Shown here piece by piece: positions 24,588 to 37,778 of a stretch of DNA of 64,000 bases (its first letter is position 1; each line of letters starts with the position of its first letter). The stretch covers positions 1-64,000 of the forward strand of contig LATX02000002.1 in assembly GCA_001466705.2 (NCBI GenBank), given 5' to 3'. This DNA is from Moniliophthora roreri. Taxonomy: Eukaryota; Basidiomycota; Agaricomycetes; Agaricales; Marasmiaceae. The notes under the pieces are model-generated. The model saw nothing but the letters and a program-made list of their open reading frames with translations. It was not told where the DNA came from and ran no database searches. The position numbers and the translations under genes were made by a program.

Positions 24588-25122
24588 CTATATGTCTTCA
24601 TAACCAGCTGCTTTCAGCAGCCGCCTCGTGTGAGGAGTATCGGGCTTTATCTCGCCGTTCAGAGGCGCGAAATACTTTCTAAGCTTGATGTCAAACTTGA
24701 CAGGATAGAATAGCCCTTCTTTCTGTGAAAATCGGAGCACGTAAAATTCCAACGTCAGAGTCATGTGAACATAACCTTAAACTTTTAGACTAACCTCCCG
24801 AGTAAGTCCCTTTCGAGTAATCTCGCCCGAGACTCTGCCTCTTAGCCAGTTCCCGCCTGCTGTCCGTACCCAGACATCATCGCCAGCCTGAAGGGGTATT
24901 CAGTCAGTCGGCGCTGGCCATATAATCAGATTCCATAAAGCATACCTGGAAAGTGAACGGCCATGACTCGTCAAGGTCTTCGGGCAGAGGCTCACTTTGA
25001 GTGAAGTCGCTATCGTGATCACTCCATGCGTGAATATCCTCTGGAGTAGCAGGCCGCAGTTTCTGAGACTGCGGAGATAATGTTGATACGGATTTACGAG
25101 TTCTTTGTGCTACGCTAGGCAT
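24588..25122 (-). CDS. Small conserved Agaricomycete protein of unknown function
   Basis: Three exons (24946-25122, 24795-24887 and 24588-24722) join to 134 residues. The N-terminus is Ser/Thr/Glu-rich and disordered. The C-terminal half reads GDDVWVRTAGGNWLRG, then a KGLTRE loop, then GLFYPVKFD and YFAPLNGEIKPDTPH. This small beta-rich pattern is common in Agaricomycete hypothetical proteins and suggests a Tudor/SH3-like barrel, which is inference. An in-frame upstream ATG at 25,191 would add 23 residues; the start at 25,122 is preferred because the core begins just after it. Confidence 0.75.
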
Positions 25123-25992
25123 AGTAGAGGGGACTGTAAAAGGGAAACGTATTTGTAAGACAGACTGAGGGGAAGAAAGGATGCTGTTCACCCGTTGTTA
25201 GGTAGGCGATGTACTTATAAGCAAGTAGTGCTGACTAGCGATGGATGATGTGTTGTGTGTTGGCGGTGATGTGGAACGGTTGATTGATGACAACACTGAA
25301 AGGGTGTGTTGTGAGATGGTAAAGCGGTGCGGATGTATGCTGTTTTACCACGAGCTGGATTCCGAGCATCCCTTTATACGAAATTGGTACCCTGCCACAT
25401 GTTCAAAAACGAGTACATGCCATTGATGCCAATCAGGATAATCATGGTTCGCCATGGCCTTGCCATAATAGGACAATAGACAAGGGCACCGAGAGCCAGC
25501 TGCGTAATGGTCTAAGCTTTCCACGACAGACACAATTAGTAACGCCAGAAAAGGCGAACTGCTTTGATTTGATCAAACATGACGGGTCCATCCAACAAAG
25601 AGCATTGGCCTATCAATCTGGTGAACAAGGGTGACAAGTTTCGGTTATTCGTGGATCCCTTCACTATCCGTCGTGATTCCTGTCTTGAAACAATTAGTCA
25701 ATAACCAATAACTTTGTCGAGACTTCATCCAGAGTTCATCTGATCTCTGTCGATGGCTGTGCGGTAAAAACGTGTTTCCTGAATATCAAAGACGAGGTAT
25801 CCAGTATATCCAAGTTACGTTTGAATGGGCTCTTGAAGGATGAAGGACGAGTTTCGGTGAAGCCAGAAGGAACTTGTGCCTGCCGCGGGTGCTTGTTTTC
25901 CCGAGATGGCGTTGCCTAACAAAGACTTCACACAGTCGACTGCGAAATCATCATATTGTCTGCCTGACTCCTGAATTAGACTCAGAGGCATC
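25123..25992. other. Intergenic, divergent promoters
   Basis: Shared upstream region of the small hypothetical gene (minus) and VPS4 (plus). Short frames show no motif. Confidence 0.5.
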
Positions 25993-27628
<1,636 letters not shown>

Positions 27629-28046
27629 TCATAACAGTGGACGTTATCATTATTCTATCGCGATTTCTGTGTATATCTTTTGGTTTATAATCAGGACCCA
27701 GAGTTCAGTTTTCGTTCGTGCGAGAAATGTGGCTCCTGACGAGGCTATTGTCTTATTGTCTTGGGTTTAGATGGCCATCAACCTTCAAATTTGAGGGTAT
27801 TAAACTACGAGGCCCACTGCTCTGACACTGCGGACTTACCGCGCAGTTGCCTATCAATTGAGTTCGTTCTGGATTAACTGTAGATCCTGCATGCTTGCAT
27901 TTCTAATTAGAGGAACAACACAGTAACGGCATTATAGCAAAGAGTACACGTCGTTCAACACAGATGTACTTCATACGTCACCGTCTTCCTCATCCTTGCT
28001 CACTTCATCCTCAGCACGAGCGAGTCCAGTCGTCAAAAGATAAGAG
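27629..28046. other. 3' flank of VPS4
   Basis: No gene recognised. A short open frame at 27,534-27,770 overlaps the end of VPS4 and is not supported. Confidence 0.5.
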
Positions 28047-28390
28047 ATAACGGCGAGATTGCCGTTATGATGTCACTATTCGCTCACGTGCACGTAGCAT
28101 TTTACGCGTCTGTAAGTACCTCCCTCGCGTTTTTTGTACATATATCCATCCCCTGACCCTACCTGCCTAACCCCTAACCACCTAACCGCTAACCACGAAC
28201 CGACTCAGCGTGAAGTACAAGCCCTAACCGGTCGAGGGTAAGTTCCTTCGCTTGCGAAGGAACTTACCCTCGACCGACTTCCTAACTCCTAACCCCTAAC
28301 CTACCCCCGCTGAGGGGGGCGCTACGCGCCAGAGCCCGCTTCGCGGGCTATGGGAACGGGACGATGACTACGTCATCGCCGTTAATCCGG
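28047..28390. mobile_element. Hairpin-rich non-coding element with telomere-like repeats
   Basis: Starts with palindrome ataacggcga/gccgttat (28047-28068). It then has degenerate cctaaccccta and cctaacc motifs (28,160-28,310), a perfect 22-bp inverted repeat with a 4-nt loop (28229-28250 and 28255-28276), a second stem agcccg-cttcg-cgggct near 28,335, and tcatcgccgttaatcc at the right end. taacggcga occurs inverted at the two ends. Its left 50 bp recur near 57,848. Probably a non-autonomous repeat; class unknown. Confidence 0.5.
28229..28276. repeat. Perfect 22-bp inverted repeat (hairpin)
   Basis: Arms run from cggtcgagggtaagttcctt to its exact complement, with loop cttg. A weaker relative (taagtccttcgtttgaagga) lies near 35,091. 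Confidence 0.9.
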
Positions 28391-28414
28391 CGATTCCGCG
28401 GCCGGCCGAGTTGA

Positions 28415-29890
28415 CGACTAATCGACTCTGTTACCTTTGCCCTTTACTTTTCTCATCCACTGCAACTTCGATATCAGCGTTCCAACTGGCTCTTCGCTTT
28501 CGCTGATGAAAACGGTGTCGATGGACTTGATGCAGTCCATAGCGCACTCTGAACCATACCCAGCATCCGGGACCCGCCTAGACATCAGAGCATTTGGTAA
28601 GACACTGCCGACCCGCCGTCGCGGAGAACGATCCCGATGTTGATGAGGTGAGGAAGAAATAGAGATCCGTATCTTGGTGATCAACGGTCAACTCGTCCAG
28701 GAAACGTCGAGTAACCGCCCGGCTCCTCAAGTTGAAGGGAAGCCAGTGTTAGCATGAGTCGGAGAAGATATATTGAGTCCTCGTCCGAGATGGGTACACC
28801 ATTAAGTGTGAGGGAGGTGACTGTGCAGACGGAACGCGTGAAAAAGTCCGCAATACACTGCATCCCAATCTTTCCAGGTGATTCCTCCGATTCCTTGCAG
28901 CGACCGAAGTGCCAAATCGGGAAACTGGGAGGGAGTCGTGTATATGCGAAGCCGCACATGCCTCATCTGGTGACTGAGCCGTAATGGATAGACGGTTGGC
29001 TTGAGGCATCACCAGGTGGTTGCCTACATAGGTGCTTCCACCGCAGTAGAGCAAACCGAGCCGTTTTACATTGGCACAAAAGGAGACAAACTGGAATACA
29101 TCGCTGTTAAGACCATCGCGGATCTCCGGTGAGCTGACCTGCTCCCAAGGCAGAGGGCAACATATACCTAGGGGAACGTTGGGCTGGATGCAAATGGAAG
29201 AAAGTGCGGGACAGATGCCAAACATTCTACAACGGCAATCCGACGAGGAGCCGGCTTCACGTATTCCGAGTTGTGAGATGTGGTAGACGACCAGCAAGAG
29301 AATTGAAAATATCGTGTAGAATGGTTTTCTGGTTGATTCATACGAGTTTGAGACTGCGCCAGCGATTCGAATGCCGAATCAAGTTGTTCAAACTCGGCAC
29401 CACCTCTTCGGGCAGGCCGTCAAATTTCGCGCGAAGTCAAGAGACAACTTGAGGGGAGATGATTGAGAGTGATCCATGAAGAGCTGTGTGAGAGGAAGTG
29501 GAACATGGTAATTTTTCATCCCAATCCGCGAATTCGATAGACATGGATGACCACAAGGACGGCGTGGAGATCGTAATATCTCTCTCTAACGTCCAGATGT
29601 GGCAGCCATGGCAATGGCTAGAGTAGGCACCGACGGCCGCAACCGATGATGTGAAAATATTTCGCAGTATTTCTGGTGGTATGCGGTGATTAGGGACAAT
29701 AGTGAGCGTGGGCGAGCTTCTTCCTCAGTCCGTATCGCTTGCGCTCCAAGGGTGCAAGAGAGGCATGAAGCTTGTCAATCTCGATCTAATAACGCATGAG
29801 CTCTCGCACCGTGTTCCGGAAGAGCTCTTGTACGGGTTGAATGCTGCCAGTGAACGCACTCTGAGATAGCATTCCGCTCGAAGAGGTATC
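28415..29890 (-). pseudogene. F1: degenerate F-box/LRR gene
   Basis: Minus-strand fragments in several frames align in order with the intact F-box gene at 49,484-51,148. They include an N-terminal coiled segment with KLHASLAPLERKR (about 29,770), a central LRR-like part with FVSFCANVKRLGLLY (about 29,060), and the C-terminal hallmark AMDCIKSIDTVFI (about 28,540). Many frameshifts and stops, and loss of a recognisable F-box helix, make it dead. A leader motif shared by the family lies upstream near 29,995. Confidence 0.75.
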
Positions 29891-29984
29891 CATGTTGGGC
29901 GTCGCACCATAGTTGCAAAAGATGCGTTTTAGGGCTTTAATTCCTACAAAAGGCCGCTGAGCATAGAATTGGCAGTTTTAGATT

Positions 29985-30010
29985 TTTATTTAACACGTAC
30001 TTGAGTGAAA
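29985..30010 (-). promoter_or_regulatory. F-box-family leader motif upstream of F1
   Basis: Minus strand reads ctcaagtacgtgttaaat, related to the consensus GTACGTGYCAAAT found upstream of the other family members. It resembles a 5' splice donor of a leader intron. Confidence 0.55.
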
Positions 30011-31327
30011 CAAGTCAAGTCGGGTTGTAGCCGCTACCACTACTATCAATGGACCAGTAGTGTAGGTCGGACTAGAAGTAATAATGTTGACACAATTTGC
30101 CTTCTCCTGTCCTCAATTTCCCGTATTCGTTTTAACTATTTTAATTCATATCTTGAGAACTACGGACTCAGAAATGCAGAGCTTTTCACAATGCTCGAAG
30201 CTTGACTTTGCTTGCGCCAATCACGGGTGTCAAGATTGCCTGATTTTTAGAGCGGGCTACAGTGAGCAGGTAGCTACAAGATTTGGTACAGTTATTTATA
30301 TAGTATTTAATTATGGATCTAGGCACTTTTGGGAGAGAAATGAGGTGTGGTGATGAAGAACGAGGATGAAAAGGTGCAAGCGCGGCGCCTACACTTCTGG
30401 TCCTTTTCGAAGGTCCCTACTGGTGATTCTTGTTTTCAGGCAGCATCCACTCTAAAATTTTGAAAATGTTTTACGGTAACAACATTTGGGCCTACATTAC
30501 TAGTCCATTGATAGTACCACCACCATCGAAACTTCCTTCATCCAGCCCATCTCCATCTTCTGCCGTACAACACAATGGTTCAAGGGTCTTGATGCTTACA
30601 GACGCTCGGATACAAACCCTTAGTACTTATGGGATGGCTTGGATATCTACGAATCGTGAGTCTTCAATCCTATCTTATGGCTTGCCTATGCCGCCCGATA
30701 ACACGATTTTTGCAGCGACGAATCTGCTTGCCCTTCTCTTTCTCTCTGTAGAAATAATCCCGGAGATCCGTGTCAGAGTCATGAATACACGACCTGTGAC
30801 TGGGCTTGAATGGTGAGTGATGGTTCGTCTTTCGGGTGCATGTCTTTCTGATGAAGATCTTAGTAGAAACATTACAACCATGCAACCTCGCCCCAAAGAA
30901 CTTAAAATCCTCCTACCCTCAGTCTCAACTGGATGAAGCGAGCTTGCCCCGAAACGCCTTTTAGCTTGCCAACTCGACAATCAGGATCGACTGGAGTATT
31001 TCGATACAAATGTTTGTCTTTTATCGCAAAATGCCGCCGTATCGTCAATTCGCCCCCATCTAATGATGCGTCCGGAAGAACTCGGATATACCCAGGCTAT
31101 TGCCCAGGATACGGTCTTCTACAAGTGTTCCTCTCGTTCACATCAGTAAATTTGATGCAGGCTCATATAGTGGACCTCGCGAGTGGCGATGCCCCTGTCG
31201 CTGCGTATTGATGGTGCAACCCCATCAACTTCCGAAACTTAACCACTCTCATGTTCCCGATGCTGTGGTCAAAGAATATAAACATCCCCTCTCAGCTCAT
31301 AAACATCGTCTCATTCGCTCCCCCACA
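30011..31327. other. Unrecognised, probably decayed coding sequence upstream of G1
   Basis: No intact gene. Some plus-strand stretches look protein-like, such as WFKGLDAYRRSDTNP followed by a stop (about 30,570) and RPHLMMRPEELGYTQ with IAQDTVFYKC (31,055-31,125), but frames shift and stop. I could not assign a family. The last 100-200 bp should include the G1 promoter. Confidence 0.4.
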
Positions 31328-33431
31328 ATGGTTACAGTGGCAGGTCTTTGGTTCCTGGGTGGGGCGACAGCGATTTTTTGTCCTTTAATCGCAGGCCAAT
31401 CCATTCCTTCTTCATGGCGGGTGAGCGTCATTACTCTCAAATCACGAATGTGAACTGATCTCTTTTCAAAAAAACTTAGGAGCCCGCTATAACAATACCT
31501 CGACATGAAAGTATCCAAAGAGCCAAAGCTGCTATCGATCGGTACTTTTCTACGCTCCCAGCGCCGGGAGCCTCAAATCGTAGGCACATTAGCCCAACTT
31601 TCGACTTCTGTCGCTGATGAATGGTTCTATTAGTGGGAGACTGGCTCGGCCTTTCACAGTTCTGCATCGAGATGGCGGATTTTGACCTTCTTACTGGTCA
31701 GGACAGTTACAAACAGGTGCTCAAGTCTTACATCCAAGCCGCAGAAAGGATTCAGCCGGGATTTGCAGATCGCTTTGTTAGGGGCGGAATGCGAGTGACG
31801 CTACCTCTATCATCTACGTATTCTGATTTTCACCGGGTAGTGCTTTTGGAAATGCCGCTGCTCGAGCTTACGAGGCATACAAGGACGAAGATTTCTTGAA
31901 CTATACAGTGGAAGCGTGGAATTGGGGAAGGAAATTTACGGTGTCAGAGGAGAATATCAATGCCATCTCTGTGAAGAATTTCACGTTGCAGAAGACGTGT
32001 GGGATTGGTGAGCTACTCATTTTGTCCCGAACGAATTCTAGCTTATTCATGTCTGCATGTAGCATCAATGACAGGAGGAACGTTTGGGGTGAGACGATAA
32101 AGACTTGGACACGAGTTGCATCACTCTTCTGACTACTATTACAGCTCAATACAACCGATGACACTCTGCTAGACTCGTGGGCTACAGGGTAAGCTCGCTA
32201 ACGCATTACCAGTCGTGCGCAGGGAGCCTGATGCCTTTTCAGAAACTTCCTAGTGCAAGTTATCACACATCTGTAATCGATTCGACCGTGCTCATTCACT
32301 CAATAGCCTCTCGGCATCACTATACAAGATTACATCCAACGAAACATACCTGTCGGCCGCGAACAGCGCTGCCGGTTTCCTACGCAGCTATATGTATAAA
32401 AATCAGGGGTTGGTCGTATCTGCTATATCCGGGAAGGAAGAGGAGCAGTGTCGATCACAGCAAGATACTCCAGCGTACAACACTGGCATAATACTACAGG
32501 GAATCTCTCTCCTCAAATCTATAAACTCTTCAACAGAGGATAACGGCTTGTACGCATCGTTGCAGAATATGATTAAACTCCATTTTAACGCGAACTCTAG
32601 GATCAATGATATCGTAGTTGGAGAATCGTTGAACAGTCAATGGCATAATAGCGGCGGGATCCTGACGAGTGAGTCTCCCGTTCTTTGGCGTTCGATAGAT
32701 ACCAACACCACATTATCATTAGCTGCGGATGTTAGTGGTATATATATACCTAGAGGTCTGTTGCAGACGTACAACGCGACCTCCGACCCAACTCTACGGA
32801 ATTACATCTCTGCTTATCTATCCACGCAGGTGAATCCCCATCCGATTCCTACCCTCGATTTGAGTACTAACGTGATCTCCGACGCCAGTACAACGCTGTC
32901 ATTGATTTGGCTTCAGGCCCAGGAAATACATACGCTCCATCATGGACTGGTCCCGCTGCAAGCTCCTTCGACATACATGGCCAAAGTTCGGCAATATCAA
33001 TTCTGCTCGCTGGAATTCCGCTCGCAAACGAAACAGTAACCATCCCTCCTTCTGCCCCCCTCCCAGATCCAACCGCTACTTCTTTTACTTTATCAGAGTC
33101 GTCAAAAACTCCAGTCGCCTCTATCGTCGGAGGTGTCATCGGTAGCCTCGTTTTCGTTGGTGGCGTAGCCACCTTCGCATTAGTGCTCTATCGTCATCGT
33201 CGTTTTCAGGAGCGCCAAGGTCAGGTGCACATAGCTCTTCATATAACTGAGAGCGGTTATAATGGCGGTCACATCAATGTTGTGCCACCACGGATACGTA
33301 TCGACACCACGCCACGACCACGACCACCGCCTTCGACGACGGATTCCACTGTACTTTCCGATACGACTATGACGTTGACGTCGTCGGAACAGGCGGAAAA
33401 CGAGTTTGTGGCTCGTCAGAGGATTTATTGA
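31328..33431 (+). CDS. G1: GH76 alpha-1,6-mannanase-like membrane protein, probably impaired
   Basis: Multi-exon GH76 paralogue. Signal peptide MVTVAGLWFLGGATAIF (exon 31328-31420), AQFCIEMADF-type helix (31,670), AFGNAAARAYEAY (31,842), ATG/NFLV/LSASLYKITS across the micro-exon at 32243-32254, INDIVVGESLN, IYIPRGLLQTYN, YNAVIDLASG, then membrane anchor ASIVGGVIGSLVFVGGVATF. Family enzymes act on mannan; fungal DFG5/DCW1 relatives cross-link cell-wall GPI proteins. Odd points: the usual DD dyad reads DE (KDEDFL), one intron (31791-31840) has a GC donor where paralogues have GT, and a TGA at 33,429 cuts a tail that would otherwise run to about 33,512 (GPPPAYASQWAP). Convergent with F2. Confidence 0.75.
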
Positions 33432-33729
33432 CGACCAACTGATGCTTATAGTAGGCAGCCAAAAGGACATTGGGGACCTCCTCCAGCTTACGCGAGTCAG
33501 TGGGCACCGTAATTGATGCACCTGTGAAGAAGAGATCTCAAGGGCATACTGTAGCAGATCTAGTCATCATTACTTTAGCTCGATGATGGTGGAATGAAGG
33601 AATTGAGAGGAAGAGGGAGTACAACAACTCAACGGACACAAGTAAGCTTAGCAAAGTATGTACATATTGACTCCGATCCTCGTTGCTATCATGCTATACC
33701 ATTTCTACCGTCACCCCATGTTTCCCATC

Positions 33730-34200
33730 CACTGTAACTCTGCTTCAATAATTCAGTGTGCTCTTTGTTCGCAGGAAGAAAGAGGATCTTAATGGAATCA
33801 GCGTACGACACGTTTGGGATCCACTCGGACTCCAGAGCATTTGGTAACACGCTCTTCCACCAACTCACCGTTGTGGATGGCCAGCGTAATATCCATGAGC
33901 TTCAAAAGGAATGGGAGCGACGCATCCTGATTGGGTCAAGCCAATCTATGCCATCGAGCGACATGAAGACATTCCGCAAAAATTCCGGCGGTATAGTATT
34001 GATTGGAGATAGCAGAGGGTGATATTGAGCCCGCTTTAGCTTCGATGCGTCTCGCTTCTACTTCAGGAATGCGAGAGATGCACTGAGCTTGTCGACTTTG
34101 GCTTGGTATCCCGCAAGCTTTTCCTCTGCATCTTCTGCCAGTTGCTCGATGACGTGCCGATCTGAGGATGATATGGTATGCCGGGGAAGTGTATTGATGG
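33730..34200 (-). pseudogene. F2: internally deleted F-box relic
   Basis: Minus-strand reading gives an N-terminal helix and F-box-like part (LAGYQAKVDKLSASLAFLK, stop, then PLLSPINTIPPEFLRNVF; 34,130-34,000). Soon after comes a C-terminal hallmark (VSYADSIKILFLPANKE, about 33,790). The roughly 380-residue LRR middle of the intact paralogue is missing. A leader motif lies at about 34,352-34,380. It converges on G1 with a short gap. Confidence 0.7.
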
Positions 34201-34351
34201 AGAGATTATGATTGAGGGGATGTGTTTGGGAGGAATGGTGTATGGTGACTCGAAAATGAATCCATTACCCCTTAAACTGCGATAATCGTGATTCACGTTT
34301 GAGAATTCCAAGCCTGATAACGCCATTCAAATAAGTTCCCATTCCACCAAA

Positions 34352-34380
34352 CATTGATTTGACACGTACTCAAGGAGAAT
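34352..34380 (-). promoter_or_regulatory. F-box-family leader motif upstream of F2
   Basis: Minus strand reads cttgagtacgtgtcaaatca, the clearest match to the family motif. Confidence 0.6.
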
Positions 34381-35374
34381 CTATCTGCGCCGCCGAAGTT
34401 GCCTGCATTGCTAGCTGCAAAAACTGTGTTTCAAGCCTCAGTTCCTGCAGATGAAGACGACGAAGATTTGATAGAGAGATATTACTTGATTTGCACGTAA
34501 ATTCAGAGAAAGGAGACCACGTAGGGTAGAACGATAATCGAGCCTCACTAGCTGAGTCCTTGACACGGCTTGCATTCCCCGAATTTCGTGCTTGGCACAA
34601 CTTGTCTCCAGACTTCCAGAGTCTCCATTCCATCGCTCTGTATTCACTTGTTTGAATGTTCGAGAGATCGAACGGCACATGAGGTCGGATACAGAGATCT
34701 ACTGACATAAATAGAATAGTCAGATCTAGTTAGTCCATGCATGAAGGTTTTGTCCTCAAACCACCATCATTGTTGCATACACCGCCTGCATTCCTATTCC
34801 AACACGGGCATTCAAGAATTCAGCGGACGTTGATGTTTGGGGAGCGCCTATGGGTTGGTCTGACTGCAGATGAGTCATTGGTGAGTGAATATAGTTACTA
34901 CCTTTATTTCCCAATGCGCGTTTCTCTAATGCTTCGTTACTTGAACATAGATGCTGCATCCCAATTGTAGCCTCAGCAAATCTGGGCTTATCATACAATC
35001 TTCCGTGCCAGCATTAGCATCAAGCATCCTTATAATCAGTTTGCTATCTTCGACGACTATTAACTAGTACGGCCAGTCTTATTCTAGGTTAAGTCCTTCG
35101 TTTGAAGGACATACTCGACACGTCAGTACTTTTTCTCACAGATCGGAAACATGAGAAGACTCAAATCGACGTCGACGGATCATTCCTGTAGCGCCAGTAT
35201 TCTTAATTATGGCCTCACCAGTTCAAGCTGCTCATCAGTGACGGATATAACGGTCATTAAATGGACACCGCCGTTGATGATTGATTCTGAAAGCGCGTCC
35301 TTTACCGCTCGAAGGATATAAAATACCATCGCTACCAGGTTATTGTTTTGTCCTGCTGTCCAGTGTTACCTGCG
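34381..35374. other. Intergenic region between F2 and G2
   Basis: No supported gene. A minus-strand open frame (34,370-34,708) has no motif. Near 35,091 is a short hairpin (gtccttcg-ttt-gaaggac) resembling the stem at 28,229-28,276. G2 promoter presumably in the last part. Confidence 0.45.
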
Positions 35375-37503
35375 ATGGTCGCCGCTGCTGGATTCTGGTT
35401 CCTAATTGGAACTATATCTTTTTGCTGCTCTTTAGTCGCGGGTCAATTTGTCGTTCCCCTAACATGGCGGGTAAGTTGCGATGCTCCTCAAAAGTGGATA
35501 AGCTCATTTCTCTGCGTAGAAGCCCAACATAACCACGCCTCGAAGCGAGCGCATACGACGTGCCAAGGCTGCGATCGATCGCGGTTTGTCCACGTTTTCG
35601 GCGCCAGGAGGTTCGCAAAGTACGTACACCTTCCCGTGTCATTCTCCCTGTTGTACTGATGGATAACCCCACCAGCGATAAATTGGCTCGGAGTCGCGCA
35701 GTTCTGCATCGAAATGGCCGATTTCGGTGTCCTTACGGGTCAAGAAACGTACAAGCAGACGCTCATGTCATACATTCCTACAGCTGAACGAATACATCCT
35801 GAATTCGCATATTCATGGGTTCGAGGTGGAATGTGAGTCAGTTCCGACGATTGTTGCCATCTGTATGATCCGATATTGAACCTGTCGTCTAGAGCATTTG
35901 GAAATGCCGCAACACGAGCGTATGAGGCATATAAAGACGATTTGTTCTTAGAATATGCAGTGAAGGCGTGGAATTGGGGAAGGCAGTTCACAATTTCTGA
36001 GGAGAATATCGAGGCAGGGGTCATTCCTGTGAAGAAATTCGAGCTACAAAGAACATGCGGGAACGGTGGGTTATATTACTCATACCATACACACCGGAAT
36101 CATTTACGTCCTGTGTAAAGAAGCGTCCATGGCAGGAGGAACATTTGAGGTAGGACGAGAATTAAGACCTTCACCGGATCGATTTTTAACTTAATTGAGA
36201 TTAATAGTTCAGCACGAAAGATGGCACTCAACTGGACTCGTGGTCTACCGGGTGAGTACATACTACTTCTCAGTCAGCAGTAAAATAAACAAATCACAGG
36301 AATTTTCTAGTGCAAGTTGTGCTTATCTAGGTGTCAAACAGGTGTCACTGATTCATCTTACAGCCTCTCGGCTTCACTTTACAAGATAACGGCCAATGAG
36401 ACATACCTGTTGGCTGCGAGAGCTTCTGCCAGTTTCATACGCAGTCATCTGTACATGGGTCAAGGCGTGGTTGCGTCTGCTATACTCGGAGAAGTGGAGA
36501 ATCAATGTCAATTGCTTCAAGATACATTTGGATATAGCACCGGCATAGTCATGCAAGGCCTTTCTCTCCTCAGGTCTCTCTCTTCCACAACAGAGTATGA
36601 TGAACTGTATGTGCCACTCCAGCATAGCTCTCTGCTTAAACTCATCCAGAGACTAGGATTCGCGATATTGTAATTCAAACATCGTCAAATGCACAGTGGC
36701 ACAATAGTGATGGAATTATGATAGGTATGCGCCTCTTATATACGTACAGTGTTCCGTTGATAATTTAATCGATCTTTCTATCAGTGCCAGATTATAGCGG
36801 CATTTATATACCGAGAGGACTCATGCAAGTTTACAACACAACTTCGGACTCGAGCCTGCTGAGCTATATCTCGGCCTATCTCTCCACACAGGTGCACACA
36901 AAGTCGGTCCTGATCCTAGGCTCAGATATTGACTATAACTCTCTGATTTAGTATAATGCTGTCGTTGACTACGCCTTAGGCAATGGAGACATCTACGCTC
37001 GCTCATGGAGTGGCCCTTCTGCGACCAAATTTGACTCTGTGAGCCAAACCGCAGCAATATCAGCTATTCTAGCTACGGTCCCGCTCTCGAACGATAGTAG
37101 TGCCACCGGTACGGCAACTGTCTCCAGCATATTCCCAACCTTTTCTCTCTCCCCCTCTACTTCAACAGCCCAAAAATTACCAGTCGCTTCCATAGTCGGA
37201 GTAGTGGTCGGTGGCCTCGTTTTCCTGGCTGCTGCTATTGTTTCCTGGTGTTTGGTTCGGCGTCGACTTCGGAAGAGCAGAAGGACCGATATTACACCGT
37301 ATATGAACCAAGGAGGGGAGATGGACATTTTACGTCCGCCAGACCCGATCGCCGGGTTTATCTATCGACAATACATCTATCGTAGGCCGCCTAGTAAGAC
37401 TACGACATCCCTCGGGACACACTCGGGGGTGGAGTCTACATCAGGACCAGATTATCGTGAATCGCGGGGCTGGGGGCCTCCTCCGGCTTATGGAACCGAG
37501 TAG
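35375..37503 (+). CDS. G2: GH76 alpha-1,6-mannanase-like membrane protein, apparently intact
   Basis: About 530 residues over roughly eleven exons that join in frame. Signal peptide MVAAAGFWFLIGTISFCC, ITTPRSERIRRAKAAID, VAQFCIEMADFGVLTGQE, AFGNAATRAYEAYKDD with the adjacent Asp pair expected for GH76 catalysis, AVKAWNWGRQFTIS, micro-exon 36300-36311, LSASLYKITANETYLLAA, GIYIPRGLMQVYN, YNAVVDYALGNGDIYARSW, then anchor VASIVGVVVGGLVFLAAAIV and an Arg-rich cytoplasmic stop-transfer with a Pro-rich tail (WGPPPAYGTE). Likely a cell-surface mannan-processing or wall-crosslinking enzyme; substrate not shown. Convergent with F3, with a gap of about 280 bp. Confidence 0.88.
36300..36311 (+). other. 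12-nt micro-exon of G2 followed by a GC-AG intron
   Basis: Exon gaattttctagt contributes NFLV-type codons between STG and LSASLYK. The downstream intron (36312-36363, 52 nt) begins GCAAGT and ends CAG. A longer exon would hit a stop (atctag) before the next GT donor. Confidence 0.75.
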
Positions 37504-37778
37504 CCACCGTCGCATTGCGAGATGCGCCAGGTATTATTATGTTTTGGTATAAATCTTCGTACCTAAGGACTTATTACTTTGACGAAACTTCTTTGTACTT
37601 GTACAAAAAGTACGTTTGATACTGATTCACTTCAAGTTGACCAAGTTGACCCCAAGGTCCATATCGTTTCTGACGGTGTCGCGGTGTCTGACCCCATGGC
37701 CTATTTCGTGCCTCAACTTGGGAACATCAGTAAGCCTCTGCAGAGGGAATAAATGATAGCTCACCAACTCTGCGTTTA
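37504..37778. other. Short convergent spacer G2/F3
   Basis: No gene. Tail-to-tail spacer of about 275 bp, like the G1/F2 and F4/G4 spacers. Confidence 0.6.

Noticed and set aside
28140..28310. Interstitial telomere
   Set aside because: The cctaaccc motifs are irregular and mixed with other hairpins; no regular ccctaa array, and flanking genes are normal.
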